This document shows positions 49,471-61,760 of a DNA stretch of 64,000 bases, one piece after another. The stretch lies in contig VXBM01000056.1 in NCBI GenBank assembly GCA_013400155.1, positions 775,828 through 839,827 on the forward strand, read 5' to 3'. A model generated the notes under the pieces. That model was not told the origin of the DNA. It saw nothing but the letters and a program-made list of their open reading frames with translations, and searched no databases. The DNA is from Helopsaltes ochotensis. Its lineage: Eukaryota; Chordata; Aves; Passeriformes; Locustellidae. The first letter of the stretch is position 1; every line of letters starts with the position of its first letter. Both the position numbers and the translations under genes were made by a program.

Positions 49471-50055
49471 TGCCGGTGTTGACTGGGGTAGGGTTAATTT
49501 TCTTCCCAGTGACTGTGGGGCTGTGTTTTGGATTTGTGCTGAACACAGTGATGATTATAACAGAAGTGCTTTTGTTACTGCTGAGCAGGGCTTAGACAAA
49601 GGCAAGGCCTTTTCTGCTTTCCATACTGCTATGCTGGCAAGGAAGCTGGGTTGTATGGGAGGTTAGAAGACACAGCCAGGACAGGTGACCCCAACTGACC
49701 GAAGGGATATTCCAGACCACATGATATCCTGCTCAAAATATAGAGTGGGGGGAAGAAGGAGCAAGAGGGGGACATTTGGAGTGATGGTGTTTGTCTTCCC
49801 AAGTCACTGTTACATGTGATAGAGCCCTGCTTTCCTGAGATGGATGAACTCTTGCTTGCCTGTGGGAAGCTGTGAATTTATTCCTTGGTTTTTTTGCTTG
49901 TGTGCATGGTTTTTGCTCTCCCTGTTAAACTGTCTTTGTCTCAACCCATAAGTTTTCTGGCTTTTACCCTTCCAGTTCTCTCCTAATCCTACTGTTGGGG
50001 GAGTGAGTGAACGACTGCATGGTGTGTGGCTGCTGACTGGGGTTAAACCATGACA
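49471..50055 (+). mobile_element. Solo LTR of an avian ERV-L-type retrovirus
   Basis: About 585 bp beginning TGCCGGTGTTGACTGGGGTA then GGGTTAATTTTCTTCC, and ending GACTGGGGTTAAACCATGACA. Internal landmarks of this widespread bird LTR are present: GACACAGCCAGGACAGGTGA, CATGATATCCTGCTC with a TATA-like AAAATATAG (49736-49743) and GGGGGGAAG, GTTAAACTGTCTTTGTCTCA, and GGGGGAGTGAGTGAACGACT. The ends are TG and CA. The flanks TATTA and AAATG do not match, so the copy is old or rearranged. No internal retroviral genes adjoin it. Family name from memory; orientation from the TATA position. Confidence 0.85.
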
Positions 50056-53000
50056 AAATGACTAAAAGTCAGGCTGCATTGTTTATCAGACACATTTATA
50101 ATCCTGTTTTCATGATGCTTTTCCATTACTGGGTAACTTTTGAGGGAGGGAGAGTATAGTGATTAATCATTATCACGAAGAAATTAGAGGTGATGTGTAC
50201 CAGTTGTAATTCTGACTTTGTAAAATCAGCTATGAGCGCCAGACTAAGATGGAGTCCTGCTGTAGATAATGACAGTTGCATATCCCCCATTGATTTTGTG
50301 ATGTTTGGGCTCTGCTGAAGGGATCTCATCTGGTATTTTCTGTGTGGGAACTTGCAGCAGTGTATTCCTTCCTTTTCCTCATGCTTGTGGCTGATTCACA
50401 CAGCACAGGCATTGGTCACAACTGCAGTTATAATGTGAATCTTGTCCATCAAACTCTATGGACATGTGTACCCTGATCTAATACCTTTGTTGCTCTGGAT
50501 GACATGTGCTGGTTATTGAGCTGGAGATTCTGGAACTCCCCATTCTGACTGTTGTATCCTCCTCAGGGTGTGTAAGTTCCTGGTCATTGCATACCTGGTA
50601 TAAACTGCAGCCCTCTGGGCATTGTGCACAACAAGGGGTATAGGTAAATTCCACAAAATACAAATGTGACACTATGTGAATTTTACACCATCTGCCTTCT
50701 CAATGCTGACACTTTCTACCTAATAATATATATTTGGATATGGGAGAAACGACATCTCACCCAGTGTACTCTAACTCCAGAACATGGAGCAAAGGGCAGA
50801 CAGAGTCAAGATCAACAGCTGGAGAGGAGATTGTTCTATGTGATATTTAAACTTCAAATGAGTGGCAAGGACTGGGGTATATGGTGACAGAAAATGGGTG
50901 AGTGGTAAATCCAGTAAATGGATTTAGTATATATGTGAAAAATGTTTGTATGGGTGATTTAACACTACAGTTACCCAATTTTGTCCTGGCCAGGGGCTTG
51001 CCACTGAAGCAATTAATTGAATGGATGGGCATGGTAACATGAGTTCTTACTGTTCTTAGCTAGGGCTGTGTATGTACATGTGACAAATAAATTGCTGGGA
51101 CTGGCAGGGATTGTAGTAAAAGGTGGCATGCCCCTTAGCCAGAGGCAGGCTTTGGAGGCAATTAATCAAATGAGTTGGGCAAAGATATGTGACACCTGTC
51201 TCAGATAGCACTGCAAATACACATGCAATTAATGATCTTGATGAAAGAAAGAAGAGATAATTTAAAGTAAGGTGTTCTCTAAAAAGCTAGAAACTCTTAC
51301 TAGAAAATTTCTGCCTTTGCTACAAAGAAGTCCTGGCATTTTCAAAGCATCTGGTTTCCAGGTAATTCAGTGTATGTACATATGAATAGGAAACACAAAG
51401 GATTTTCAGTGTCCTAAAATTCCCTCAGCTTGAAAGCTGCTTGCACAAACACTGTGCATACACGTGTTAAAGTACTGCAGCTCAACTGCGAAATTTAACA
51501 TAAAGATAGCAGAAATTCCCAAGAGTTGTAGAGTGCTCTTATAAACATTTTTGCATCAGGTTCTAGATAAAGTAACTTAAGAGTTTGCAAATGTACTTTG
51601 CTTTATTGACAGCAAGTATTTTAGACCATTTTAGGTCATGACACCTTTTTACAATCTAAAGGAATATTGATCTACCCATAGTCTTCACCAAATTTATGCT
51701 GTGTTCTCCTTGGCATGGCAAGCAATAATTTCTAATGGTGATCTTGAGTCTTAAAGAAAAAATTAAAAATGGTAGAAATAATTTTTTTTCCTATGGAGGA
51801 TTAACTCTTCAGCTGTTTGTAGCTCTTGTTCTTTCTTGCCCCCTGCCCTTTTCCTGGAGGAAAATCACGCTTACTCCACCCTGAAACTGCTTCTCCCTTA
51901 TAAGAATATCCTTGAGTCACTGCTGACTTAACCAAGTCTCCCAACGCAAACAGTTAACTATGAAGGCTGATGATGTTGATGTTGAGTTTTGCCTGCATAT
52001 CCTAACACAAGGTCAGATCTCTGTTCTTTTAGGAGTTTCATCTAAAAATTATGACCCTCATACAGAATATTGACAGCCTTCACTTGTTACATTTGTCTGC
52101 TTCTTTTTCATACTGGAAAACTAATCTGTCCCTCTCATATAATTCTGTTTTGCAGTGGATGTATCATTTGAGTTTTGATCCTACCTATCAAAATGAGTTA
52201 TTTGGGAATGTTATCCTTAGGTTTATCTTCTACTGCTGTAGCATCACAGGCATTGATCCCCAATGAGAATATCCCTGATGCAAATTTCTGAAGACTTCCT
52301 TAGCTCTTATTTTGTAGTTGGATTTTGTATGAAATCTGCAGAGCTCTTGCCCAAAATATCCCTACCTTGCTGAAATGGACAGGAATTGATACTTAACCTT
52401 TATTAACCCAAGCTTAACATGTCATCAGTTATCTGAAGAAACGTTTAAGGATTTTTGTCCAGACTTGTCATGGCAACTCATGGACTTCTAAGATAAAGCA
52501 AAGAGATAATATTAGCTTAAATGATGGGCAAACTGGTTGACAAGCACAATGGGAAAGGATCTTTAGTATGTACATTAACAGCTCGACATTTCAGAGAACT
52601 CCTTTTAGTTGAATTGAGTGGCACTTTTGTTCTCTTTTCAGTTTCATTCCCACAGCAGGGAGAACACAAGAAAAGGAAGAGCAGGACCCTACAGATGGCA
52701 GTCTGATCAGTTAATTTCAACAGCAACTGAAAAGGAATCTTTTCATCTCTTCATAAGTCTCTGTCCGTTGCTTGCAGGGTCCCAAAGAAAGAAAGAGAGA
52801 AGGAGAGTAGGGCACCCTGAGGCTCCCACCACTCCTACAAGGTCAAACTCGTTACCACTCTATTGCCACTTCTAAACTATACCTGTCAAGAAAAGATTAA
52901 AAGAGATCTGTTAATTTTTTTCTCCCTTCCCTAAGTGAAACAGAACAGCAGCAGTAGAAAAGTCTTGAGGAGAATCAGGACAATGATTCAGAATCAGAGA

Positions 53001-56000
53001 TTCTTTAGCACAGACGAGACACAACCTGGGTTTAATGTGTTCACAGACACAGAAATTATTTGCAGGCTGGTTATCAATCCTTCCAGTAGTCTGCTGGAAC
53101 CTGTAGATATGAGGTAGCTGCTGGAGTTGTCAGTGTTTTGAGTTAAAGAAGAATGAATGCATTGCTATCAAATGATCCTTCCTTATTTTTTTTAGCCCTG
53201 CTTCATTATTCTTGTGCAAGCAAAAGAAGAGGACAACTGGATGGGAATGAGAAATTAACTAAAAAAAAATCTGGCTGAAACATAGAGACTTAGTCAATAG
53301 AGCTGGGTTGTCTTTTTATGGAGAGAAGTTTGAAGAGAAGATTCAGATTGGGATCACATTTCATATTTCTTGTTGGTTTCTCACCAAACCTGTTCTGTAT
53401 GTCTTTCAATATGTAGGTTTTAATGAAATCAGTTTAATTCCATTCATTACATCTGTACCGGAATTGGTCCATCATACTCTAATAACACTCAACCTGCTAA
53501 TTGCTTCCCAGTGAAAATAGAGATGGGTCAGTCTGAACCTATAGGACTTTATTATTGATTACCTGGAAGCTTGATTGATGGTCTTTGCTTAGTTCTTAAT
53601 GAATTAATCTGCATTAGTGATGAGGAAAAATAGAAATAGTTTTGATTTTAGTCCTACTGAATCTGGGGACATGTCTTAAATTTCGCAAACCAGCAATGGA
53701 TAAATGAGAAGTCTCCAGCTCAGTAGATTTCACCATAGGCTTCAGAATACTAATGTTCTTCTTTGTTTTGCTTTTTCTTAGAATAGAGCCTGAGTCTACA
53801 AGTACTTTTTCTTTCATCTCTAACCTTAAAATTGCTCAATATCGGTTCTGCAGTAAAGGACGAGTCAAAGCTGGAATTTGGGTTTCCCCCTTGTAAGCCA
53901 TATTTAAATTTGCTGTAAATCCATTTGACTACTTGGTTGGCAATGAGGTAGGATTTTTGTGCCAACCTAATGTGCCCTGGTAGAAAATGACATAAATAAA
54001 ATACAGTTCTCAGAGGAGTACCTTTAGGGCCAAAAATATTCTCCCTAGAATTTAGAAAACCCCTAATTCAACAGTACTTTTTTTTTTCCCCTTTAAAGAG
54101 GGACAGTTCTTCTCAGCTTGTATAATTCTGTACCAGTAATTATAAGTAATAATCTTGAAATAAATATCATGGAGTGGACATATATGTGCACATGCACACA
54201 TATGTATATGTCTATGCACAAGCAGCTAGATTTTGAATTTAGCTTCTAGAGATTTATTAAAGTGACATTTAGTGTCGCCTCCTGCTTTATAGGAGCCCTT
54301 AGTTTAAAAGATATGAGGGTAGTGATTGTAAAACCATCATGTTACGAACATTAGTTAATGCTTCTGTCAGTCAGTTCTCTCTGGTGTGCGGTAGTCTCAC
54401 ATCAGAAGGCATTAATCTTACACTGGCTGATAGACAGAAATGCAGCATTGCTCTTCTGTTAAATCAAAATGTGCCCAGTCCTTTGCAGAAATGTGTTCCA
54501 CTTCTGCCAGTAAGAGGCTCTGCTCTTTTGGCAACATGCTCTGTTCTTACCTTCTTGTAAAAGATTCTGACTTTTCACTAATGTACATAAATATTGGGCT
54601 ACCAACACTGGAAAATAGTGCAGCTCACTCGAGACCTAAAACGACCCCAAATCTTCTATATTAGTTCCCCAAACCAAAAGGACTTGAGGGAATGTAATTG
54701 TATGAAATAGTAAAAAGCAACAGTCAAAGCTATAAGTTGGTGCTGAAAGTCTATTTCTAGTCTTGCTTCCCTTTGCTCTCCCTGGCCACAACCTCTGTGA
54801 GCGCACACTTCTGCTTCAGTCCCAGCAAAGTCTCATCCCTTTCTCTGTTTATATATGTCAATACACACATGTATATGTATATGCATGCCTATATCTTCTG
54901 GTATGTTCAAGCTCTTGTCTTTAGAACCTTTTTGATCTCTTTTTAGCAAGATCTTCCGAGGAGGTTTCTTTGGGTTGCTTATTGTCAACCTTGATTGCTT
55001 CCATGACTTCTCACTGCCAGACCCTTGCTGTTTGGTTTCCGATTTTTGTTTGTCTTTGTTCTCTGGACTGCTTTCCCTGTGGATTCTTTAGCATGTTTGC
55101 TTTTTCATTAGGTTTTTTATCTTCTTGAAATGTCAAACCCTCTGCATCATGTACTTTCTAATTTGTAAGGCCTTTGAAGTGGGGGGTGATATTTATTCTG
55201 TTTATGTGGTACCTTGTACAAGTTACCAGCTTGGTAGGCCTCTAAGCAGTTTTATGTTCTGTCATATTTAATGTAAAAATATCATTATGTGTAAGTCGTT
55301 GGCTTGCAAATTACCTTTTTGTCTTTTAAAATATAGAAGTATTTTTCTGTATTTTTTCCAGGATTGATAAAGGCTTTGGCCAACTATGAATCTATAGGCA
55401 GGAAGTAAGCTCAGTTGCTTCCTCCACAGTGCTGTTGTGTGTTTATTAATTGTGTCCTGCAAAAAACAGATTGCAACACAATTCACTTCTCCCTCTTTCC
55501 AAGTTGAACCCATCTATTGCTAATCACTGAACTTAGGTGTAGCACTGAGCTTCTTTCCTGTCTATGAATTGTGCCATCATTGCTATACTTATTAATCTTT
55601 ATATACTAGTGTTATACAGTATGGTCTAAAAAGCATTCCTGGACCTTTTATTTCCAGTACCTTGTATTTCTAGCTTGAGTCCCAAGAGCTTTTCATTGCT
55701 GTGCTTACAGAAGTTTTGCTGAACATGACCTCCCCTTTGAAATTCTTCTTGGACCAGGCTATGCAGCCTGTCTGAATAGATTTCTGCTCTTTGCCTTATC
55801 ACTGAGTTTAGGATCTTTGCCTGTGCTACAGCGCTGTAGTTTTCTAGTTTGGCCCTTAATTCTGTTTTAAACGTGTATGCAATGTAAGCTTTCCTCAAAT
55901 ACTTAGACCTATTAAAAAATTGTAGCTTTCTAGGGCGGTGTACAAGGCAGTACTGTTAAGAATAGGGATGTTACAAAGGCTTTGAGCTATATAATGCTAT

Positions 56001-56201
56001 GAATTTTTTTCAGAGAAATTCTTTTCAGTGAGGGTCCCACCCCAAGCTGAGCTTTCTGCAGTTCAGTGTGAGAGAAGAGCTCACAGTTCTGTGATATTCA
56101 GAGGGATTTGAGCTGCTGCTGGTTTTGAAAGAGAAAGTACCAAAAAGGGGTGCAATAGAAACCCTAAAACACATAAAACCACTTCAACGGTGTTTGTTGT
56201 A
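50056..56201. other. Intergenic: no gene seen
   Basis: AT-rich unique sequence. Short TA/CA-rich microsatellite-like patches occur at 54178-54222 and 54848-54892. No exon or domain recognised. Confidence 0.45.
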
Positions 56202-56253
56202 TTTTTTCTTTCTTTCTTTTTTTTTTCTTTTTTCTTCTCTTCTTGCTTTACAG
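56202..56253 (+). other. Long polypyrimidine tract ending in CAG
   Basis: About 43 bases of T and C, then GCTTTACAG (AG at 56252-56253). This would make a very strong 3' splice site on the plus strand. No upstream or downstream exon is supported, so it is recorded only as a sequence feature. Confidence 0.5.
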
Positions 56254-59200
56254 TTCTGGATACAGAATATCCTTTATGACTTCTCTTGGACTGAATTCTT
56301 CTTTTTTGACTGCTCTGATACTGTCCTCAGTTGCAAAAATAAGATATGTTGCTCCACTAGTAGAAGCATATTTTGTTCCTGTGCAGTTTTCCTTTCCTCC
56401 CTGCTGTTCATGAGCATAAAGGGACATGTTTTTAACTCTCACAGTACTAATTATGTCTCCTGATCAGTCTTTTTAAAACCTAAAGCCCTTCTCAAGGACA
56501 GTTCTGCCTCTGGGCAGGCTCATAGTGATACTTCTATGTTTGTACTGTTTTAAACTCTTGCATTCTTCAGACTTATCTGAATCATCTCTTGGTATCTCGG
56601 GGAAGAAAAAAAAAACCCACAAAGAATTTGCATTGCCCTTGCACATTTGGCGTATGCCTTGTTGCTTTAGGTCTCTTGGATATGAAGTGTTCCAGTAGCT
56701 GACAATGATGGAAAAGCAATACTAAAGCTTTCTGTGGAAAGCTGATGTAGGAATGTGGAGCAGGAGAATATTGAGAAAATATTTTATTAAATTCCAACAA
56801 ATATTAACTATCCCTCATATTGATTTGATGCAATTGGTGCTCTCTTTCCCTGCTGTGTTCTCTTGCTTCTTGTCCTCCAAGAGGTGGAATTTATCACCTT
56901 GCAGGCAGATGGGGCATTTGGCAGAAGCAGGATCCAGATGTAAAGCCTTGGAAAGTTCCCAATAGCAGCATCTGGGCTTGGCTCTGGCTTACTGCCTGAA
57001 TTCTTTGTGAACTCGGAACAGCTGGCCGTGAAACTGCCTCTGAGGTTATCTCGGGGGTGGTTGCTACAGATCTGGCTGTGAAATCATATTCTCCTGACAT
57101 ACCTCTCCACTCGGAGGAAATGTACCCATACGTTTACATGCAGAAATCTTTTTGTAGCTCAAACTTCAAATGTACTGTATAAAATATGAGCGTGTATCTT
57201 TTTGTACCCACAAGATGAGTAATCTGGAAACTGCATGAGGAATAAGCTTGTGTGCGTGGATTCATGTCAATGCATTTCTGTGTGAGAATATGGATAATTG
57301 TTAGCAGATTTTGTACTACTATGACTGTTTTGACTCCAAGTCCATGGGCATATGCCAGGAGAATATTTGGCTAAATATACTTTCATTTCATGTAGCGGCA
57401 GAACACTGTAGGTTTTGGGCATGTTGCCTTCTGTCCATTTTACTTAAAACACAGCCTTGCGCAGTTGAATCGTGTTGCCTTCATTATATGAAACTTAGTT
57501 CTGTGCACAGGTCTGATAAAGACTAATTTTTCAGACTTAAATGGCTCCTAATTCAGTGTCAGACCCTCTTTGCAGTGGGGATATTCACTACTAGATAGAT
57601 TTCAGTGGAGTCAAAACAAATGTGCATTGAGTCAGTATTTTATAATGTTCACCACAGCTGTCTACATCATGAATGGAAAATAGTCTGTCTTCTCTTTATG
57701 GCAAATCATTGACTAAAATACTCTTGAAATATTGTGTTGAAAATACTTATATGTCACCTATGCAGATGTATTTCAAATATTTATCCCTCTGTGTGTAGTG
57801 TGGAATATATTTTTAATTAAATGACCAGACTTGTGAATTTTGCTGCTTCAGGATACAAAAAGAGATATCTTTTTGATATATATGGTCTTGTTTTGATAAA
57901 ATTGTCAAAAACATTTATTTGGGATTACTTACATTGGATTGTGTACTTGTTAATATGCAAGAAAGAAAGGCATAATATTGAGTTTGACTACTTCAATGCG
58001 TATCTTTCGGTGCATCCATACTATTTTTATCCCTACTTTCATGGAAATGTAGAAGAATGGGATAAGTTTAGGGTGAAAAGTATTTGAAAATGGTAGAATT
58101 TTTACCACTGATTTCTACTAAGTCCTTGGCAGGGCTTTTTCATTGTTATCTCTACTGAAAGTTTACTTAAATTAAGACTGGTTGAGTCTTATGAGGTGAA
58201 CCAGTCCATCTGACTCACTCTCCACTCATAACCCACTGAGAATTTAGTCACTGTTTTCCTTTATGATAAATTGAAATATACAAATGATAAAGGTAAGAAA
58301 AGAAATGTTGCTTTCTGGCATGTTTTTCTTATTTCCTTGGATCAAATTTTCAATACAAGAATGGGGAGTAGTTTAATTTCCTGAGGTCATCTCTACTGAA
58401 GGACCTGTGTTTTAGTGCTGCAGGGGCTGGACGAGTGCTGTCCATGGAGACATTCTGTCTTTGACATCATAGGGGAAGTCTGTATGGTTGCTTGTAGCGC
58501 AGGTTCCCTGCCATCACCTTCTTTCCACAACTCAGATGTTAGCAGAGAATTTTTGTAACTGGGGGAACACATCTGTTCTCTCTCCTTTTAACATTGAAGA
58601 TGCTGCTCTCACCAACACTTGCTGTTCTGGGGGAGTTTGGTGAGTAAAATCAGAGGCACCAAACAGCACTGGAGTTGTACCTTGTGCATGACCTCTGCCA
58701 GTCAGGTCAGGTTAGCAATTGCTGCATTAGACACAGCAAGCACTGATTCCCCTGTTGTGACTTCCTCTCTTCGTAATTACTGAGATCCATCTCTTTCCAT
58801 TACCTAATATTGAAAGTGCAGTACGTGTGGAAAGGTATTTCTATCATGTGGAACAGAGATAATGGGGGAATCATAAAGGAGAACAGTATTTTTCTCTGTT
58901 TCAGACTATTTTTCTGCCATTTTTATATTCCTTTAGGTATAAAAAAAGTAATAGTATTTACTTTTTTAATTTTAGAACTGTAGCAAGTGGTGGGAAAAGA
59001 CGGGATGATATAAAGCATTTCACTTCTCGTGATGCAGTTTGGGGCCATACTATACTCAAGGCTTTCAAATTTACACGATTTACTCACACAGAACTACTGT
59101 CCATGAAAGGGTGATTGCTGCACTGATATACCTATGTCTACATCTACTTGGTGTAGTTTAGGACAGGTACTGAGTAGCAAGTCCTGCTGTTGTGCTAATC

Positions 59201-61582
59201 ACCAATAGCTTCCTAAAATGAGTTGGTGGTTGGGAAGATAAGTTAACATTTTAAAAGGAGTCATCTTTCATGCATATCTAATTAGCCTTGGCTCATCAGA
59301 TATAAGGTCTAAGAAGTACAAAGCAGAAATTGGTTAATACATCTAAAAGCCAAAGTACTATCTGGATCTGCTTGGTTTCTCCTTCTCTGTTTCCAGAAAA
59401 GTGGGTTTTCCGGCACCCTCTTGTGATGTTTTCTGGAGAAAATGGTGGAATCTATAGTAAAACTCTCTGCCTGTTTGGTCAAGCAGTGAATCTGTTAGCA
59501 ACCATGATGTGTGAGCTGCTATCACATAGAGTGTGACTACAATGGAATTAAAGCTAAAAAGAATAATTTTCATATTATAGTGCCATTTAGTCTGTCACTT
59601 GCAATCTGCCTTTTAAGAGCAGTTCTAGGTCACCGACTTGTTCTTAACTTACAATTTTAGAATGACCATGGAATTTTACACAAAACCCTCTTGAATAAGA
59701 TAAAAGCTGTCTGTTCAGTTTCCTGAGTGCAGCAAGAACATATGATTATTAAAAAGATATTAAAAAAATTATAGGAAAGAAAATCTTTCTCTCAGATAGT
59801 GTAGTAGTGCTTTTAAAGGGAACTTTCCCTTTAACAGTCATTTGGTTTTGGAATACTCTGAATAATAGAAATTCACTTTTCTGGTGTCCCAAATGACAGG
59901 GAAAACTGTTTAATTACCATTATATCTTCAAAACATCATTTAACAAATAAAAGTGTGGTGGACTTTAAATGTAAATAAGACCCATCCCTTGGATCTTCTT
60001 TTAACTGCAGACCTTCAAAGAAATTATATTTTTACTCCAAGCAAATTACCTAGGAGAAAAAAAATGACAAGAGCAATCTATTTTTTTCACAGCTGGTCGG
60101 TTGGCCAGAGTTTCTCATCAAGGAGTACATGCTGTTTGCTCCCCAGATGGACAGGCTGTATAAGTAACAAATCCACAGAGTCTGGGACACAAGGTAGAAA
60201 TTATACGGCCTGTACTTTTAATCTTGCACAGCTCTGCTCATTGGTAATTGCAGGTGGCCCATATCCAAATGAGACTCCATTGGGACAATCTTGTCAAAAC
60301 AAGTCCCATTGAAACCTCAACTGGAATTAGGCCAAAATACTGAAATAATTATGGGAGACTTATTTTTGTAAAGTTGAAGCCCCATAATGGTGACAAGAGT
60401 CTTAAGCACCATCAGCTGTAACTGCAATTTTAATTTCTTCTCCTTGTCTGGCTCAGTGCTACAATGAAAGGTACTGAGCAAAAAATACACGAGAATGTGA
60501 CTGTGAACACTTGTACGGGGGTGTCTGTATAGTGCTGGAGCAGCAGCGCTTGAACAGTGCCTTGTGAATTCCCTGAGGCTTGGACATGAAATGCTGTACA
60601 CTGGCACACAGATATTTGGGTCACATCTTGCTCATCTTGCTTTCCCTTTAATTTAAAGCATGTTTGCTGCTGTCCTCATTCTGCCCAGGGGTACTCCTAC
60701 TTTATCAGTCAAAAGGCATGGAGATTTCAGACCTTTTTTGTGAGAGTCTTATTAGAAAGTCTGAATTACAAAGTGATTCCATACATAAGCCCTGAACTGT
60801 TTCCTTGGGGACACCAACCTTCCCCTCTCCTCATACAGTCTAGATGTTGAAGACCTGCATTTTGTTCTTCCTGTGCTTTTGAGATGCCATACCAGAGCTG
60901 AAACATCTCAAAGGTATACTGAAATGCTATTGGGCATGTTTGAAAGTGATATGTCTAATTTCTAAAGAAAGCCTTGAGGCAAAATGCTTTTCTTTTACTC
61001 TGATGTAATCCTACCGACTCCTAAATCATTATACTTTTAAACTAGGCATGAAAACAGCGGAATCTAGACTCATTAGTGTAAGACTTGGAGGGCTGCTGTC
61101 TGGGATGTCATGGTAACTGGAGTTCTCTGCTTTCCCCACCATTTCATGAGAACTGTGGGGCTGGAGCAGAGCAGAGGCCAGTCTGGTCTGGTGCTCATCT
61201 CCTCCGGGGACAGTGCTGAGAGAGTTCTGGTCTTTTAGATTGGCTCAGCGTGCCTGTTGAAAGCAGACATGAACTCTTGGTCCATCTTTTTAAAATCTTA
61301 CATCTGAAAATCATGCTGGTGTGTAAACTTGGTGCTGACTCTGTGGATTAGAAGTGAGATACTTCTGGTTGTTGTAGGTGAAATCTCCCCAGACCTCTTT
61401 GTGTCTGCTCTCCCTTTCTGGCTGGTCTGATGTATATATGGGGAAGATGGGTGGGCATGGGTAGGAAAAGGTCAGATCTGAAAAACTTGTGATCAAATTA
61501 ATTTATTTTGTTTTAAAGTCTTCTCCTGAATGGGGATATTGCAATGTGTCCCTGTTTTATCTGGTGTCTGGAGATCTCTTGG
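56254..61582. other. Intergenic: no gene seen
   Basis: AT-rich, with scattered ORFs under 120 codons and no recognisable domains. No tRNA, CR1 or LTR signal was found by eye. Confidence 0.45.
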
Positions 61583-61760
61583 TGTGGATACCCACTGGGC
61601 TCACGCAGTATAATCGAGACACAACTAGGACCAGAAGGAATCTCTCTGCACAGACCTTTATTTTCCCTCATAATGACCAAAGCTGAATTCCTACTGTCAC
61701 ATGACTTCAGGATCCTATATCCACTCCTGTTGGGTGGATACAGCCCCTTTCCCCTGTAAA
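61583..61760 (-). mobile_element. LTR-like fragment (minus), uncertain family
   Basis: On the minus strand there is GTGGATATAGGATCC, then AAAATAAAGGTCTGTGCAGA and a GT-rich stretch (TTGTGTCTCGATTATACTGC), closing GGGTATCCACA. A poly(A) signal followed by a GU-rich region and a CA end is what the R-U5 part of a retroviral LTR looks like. No target duplication was found, and the upstream limit could extend to about 61950. A 143-codon ORF reading through it has no retroviral motif. Confidence 0.35.
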
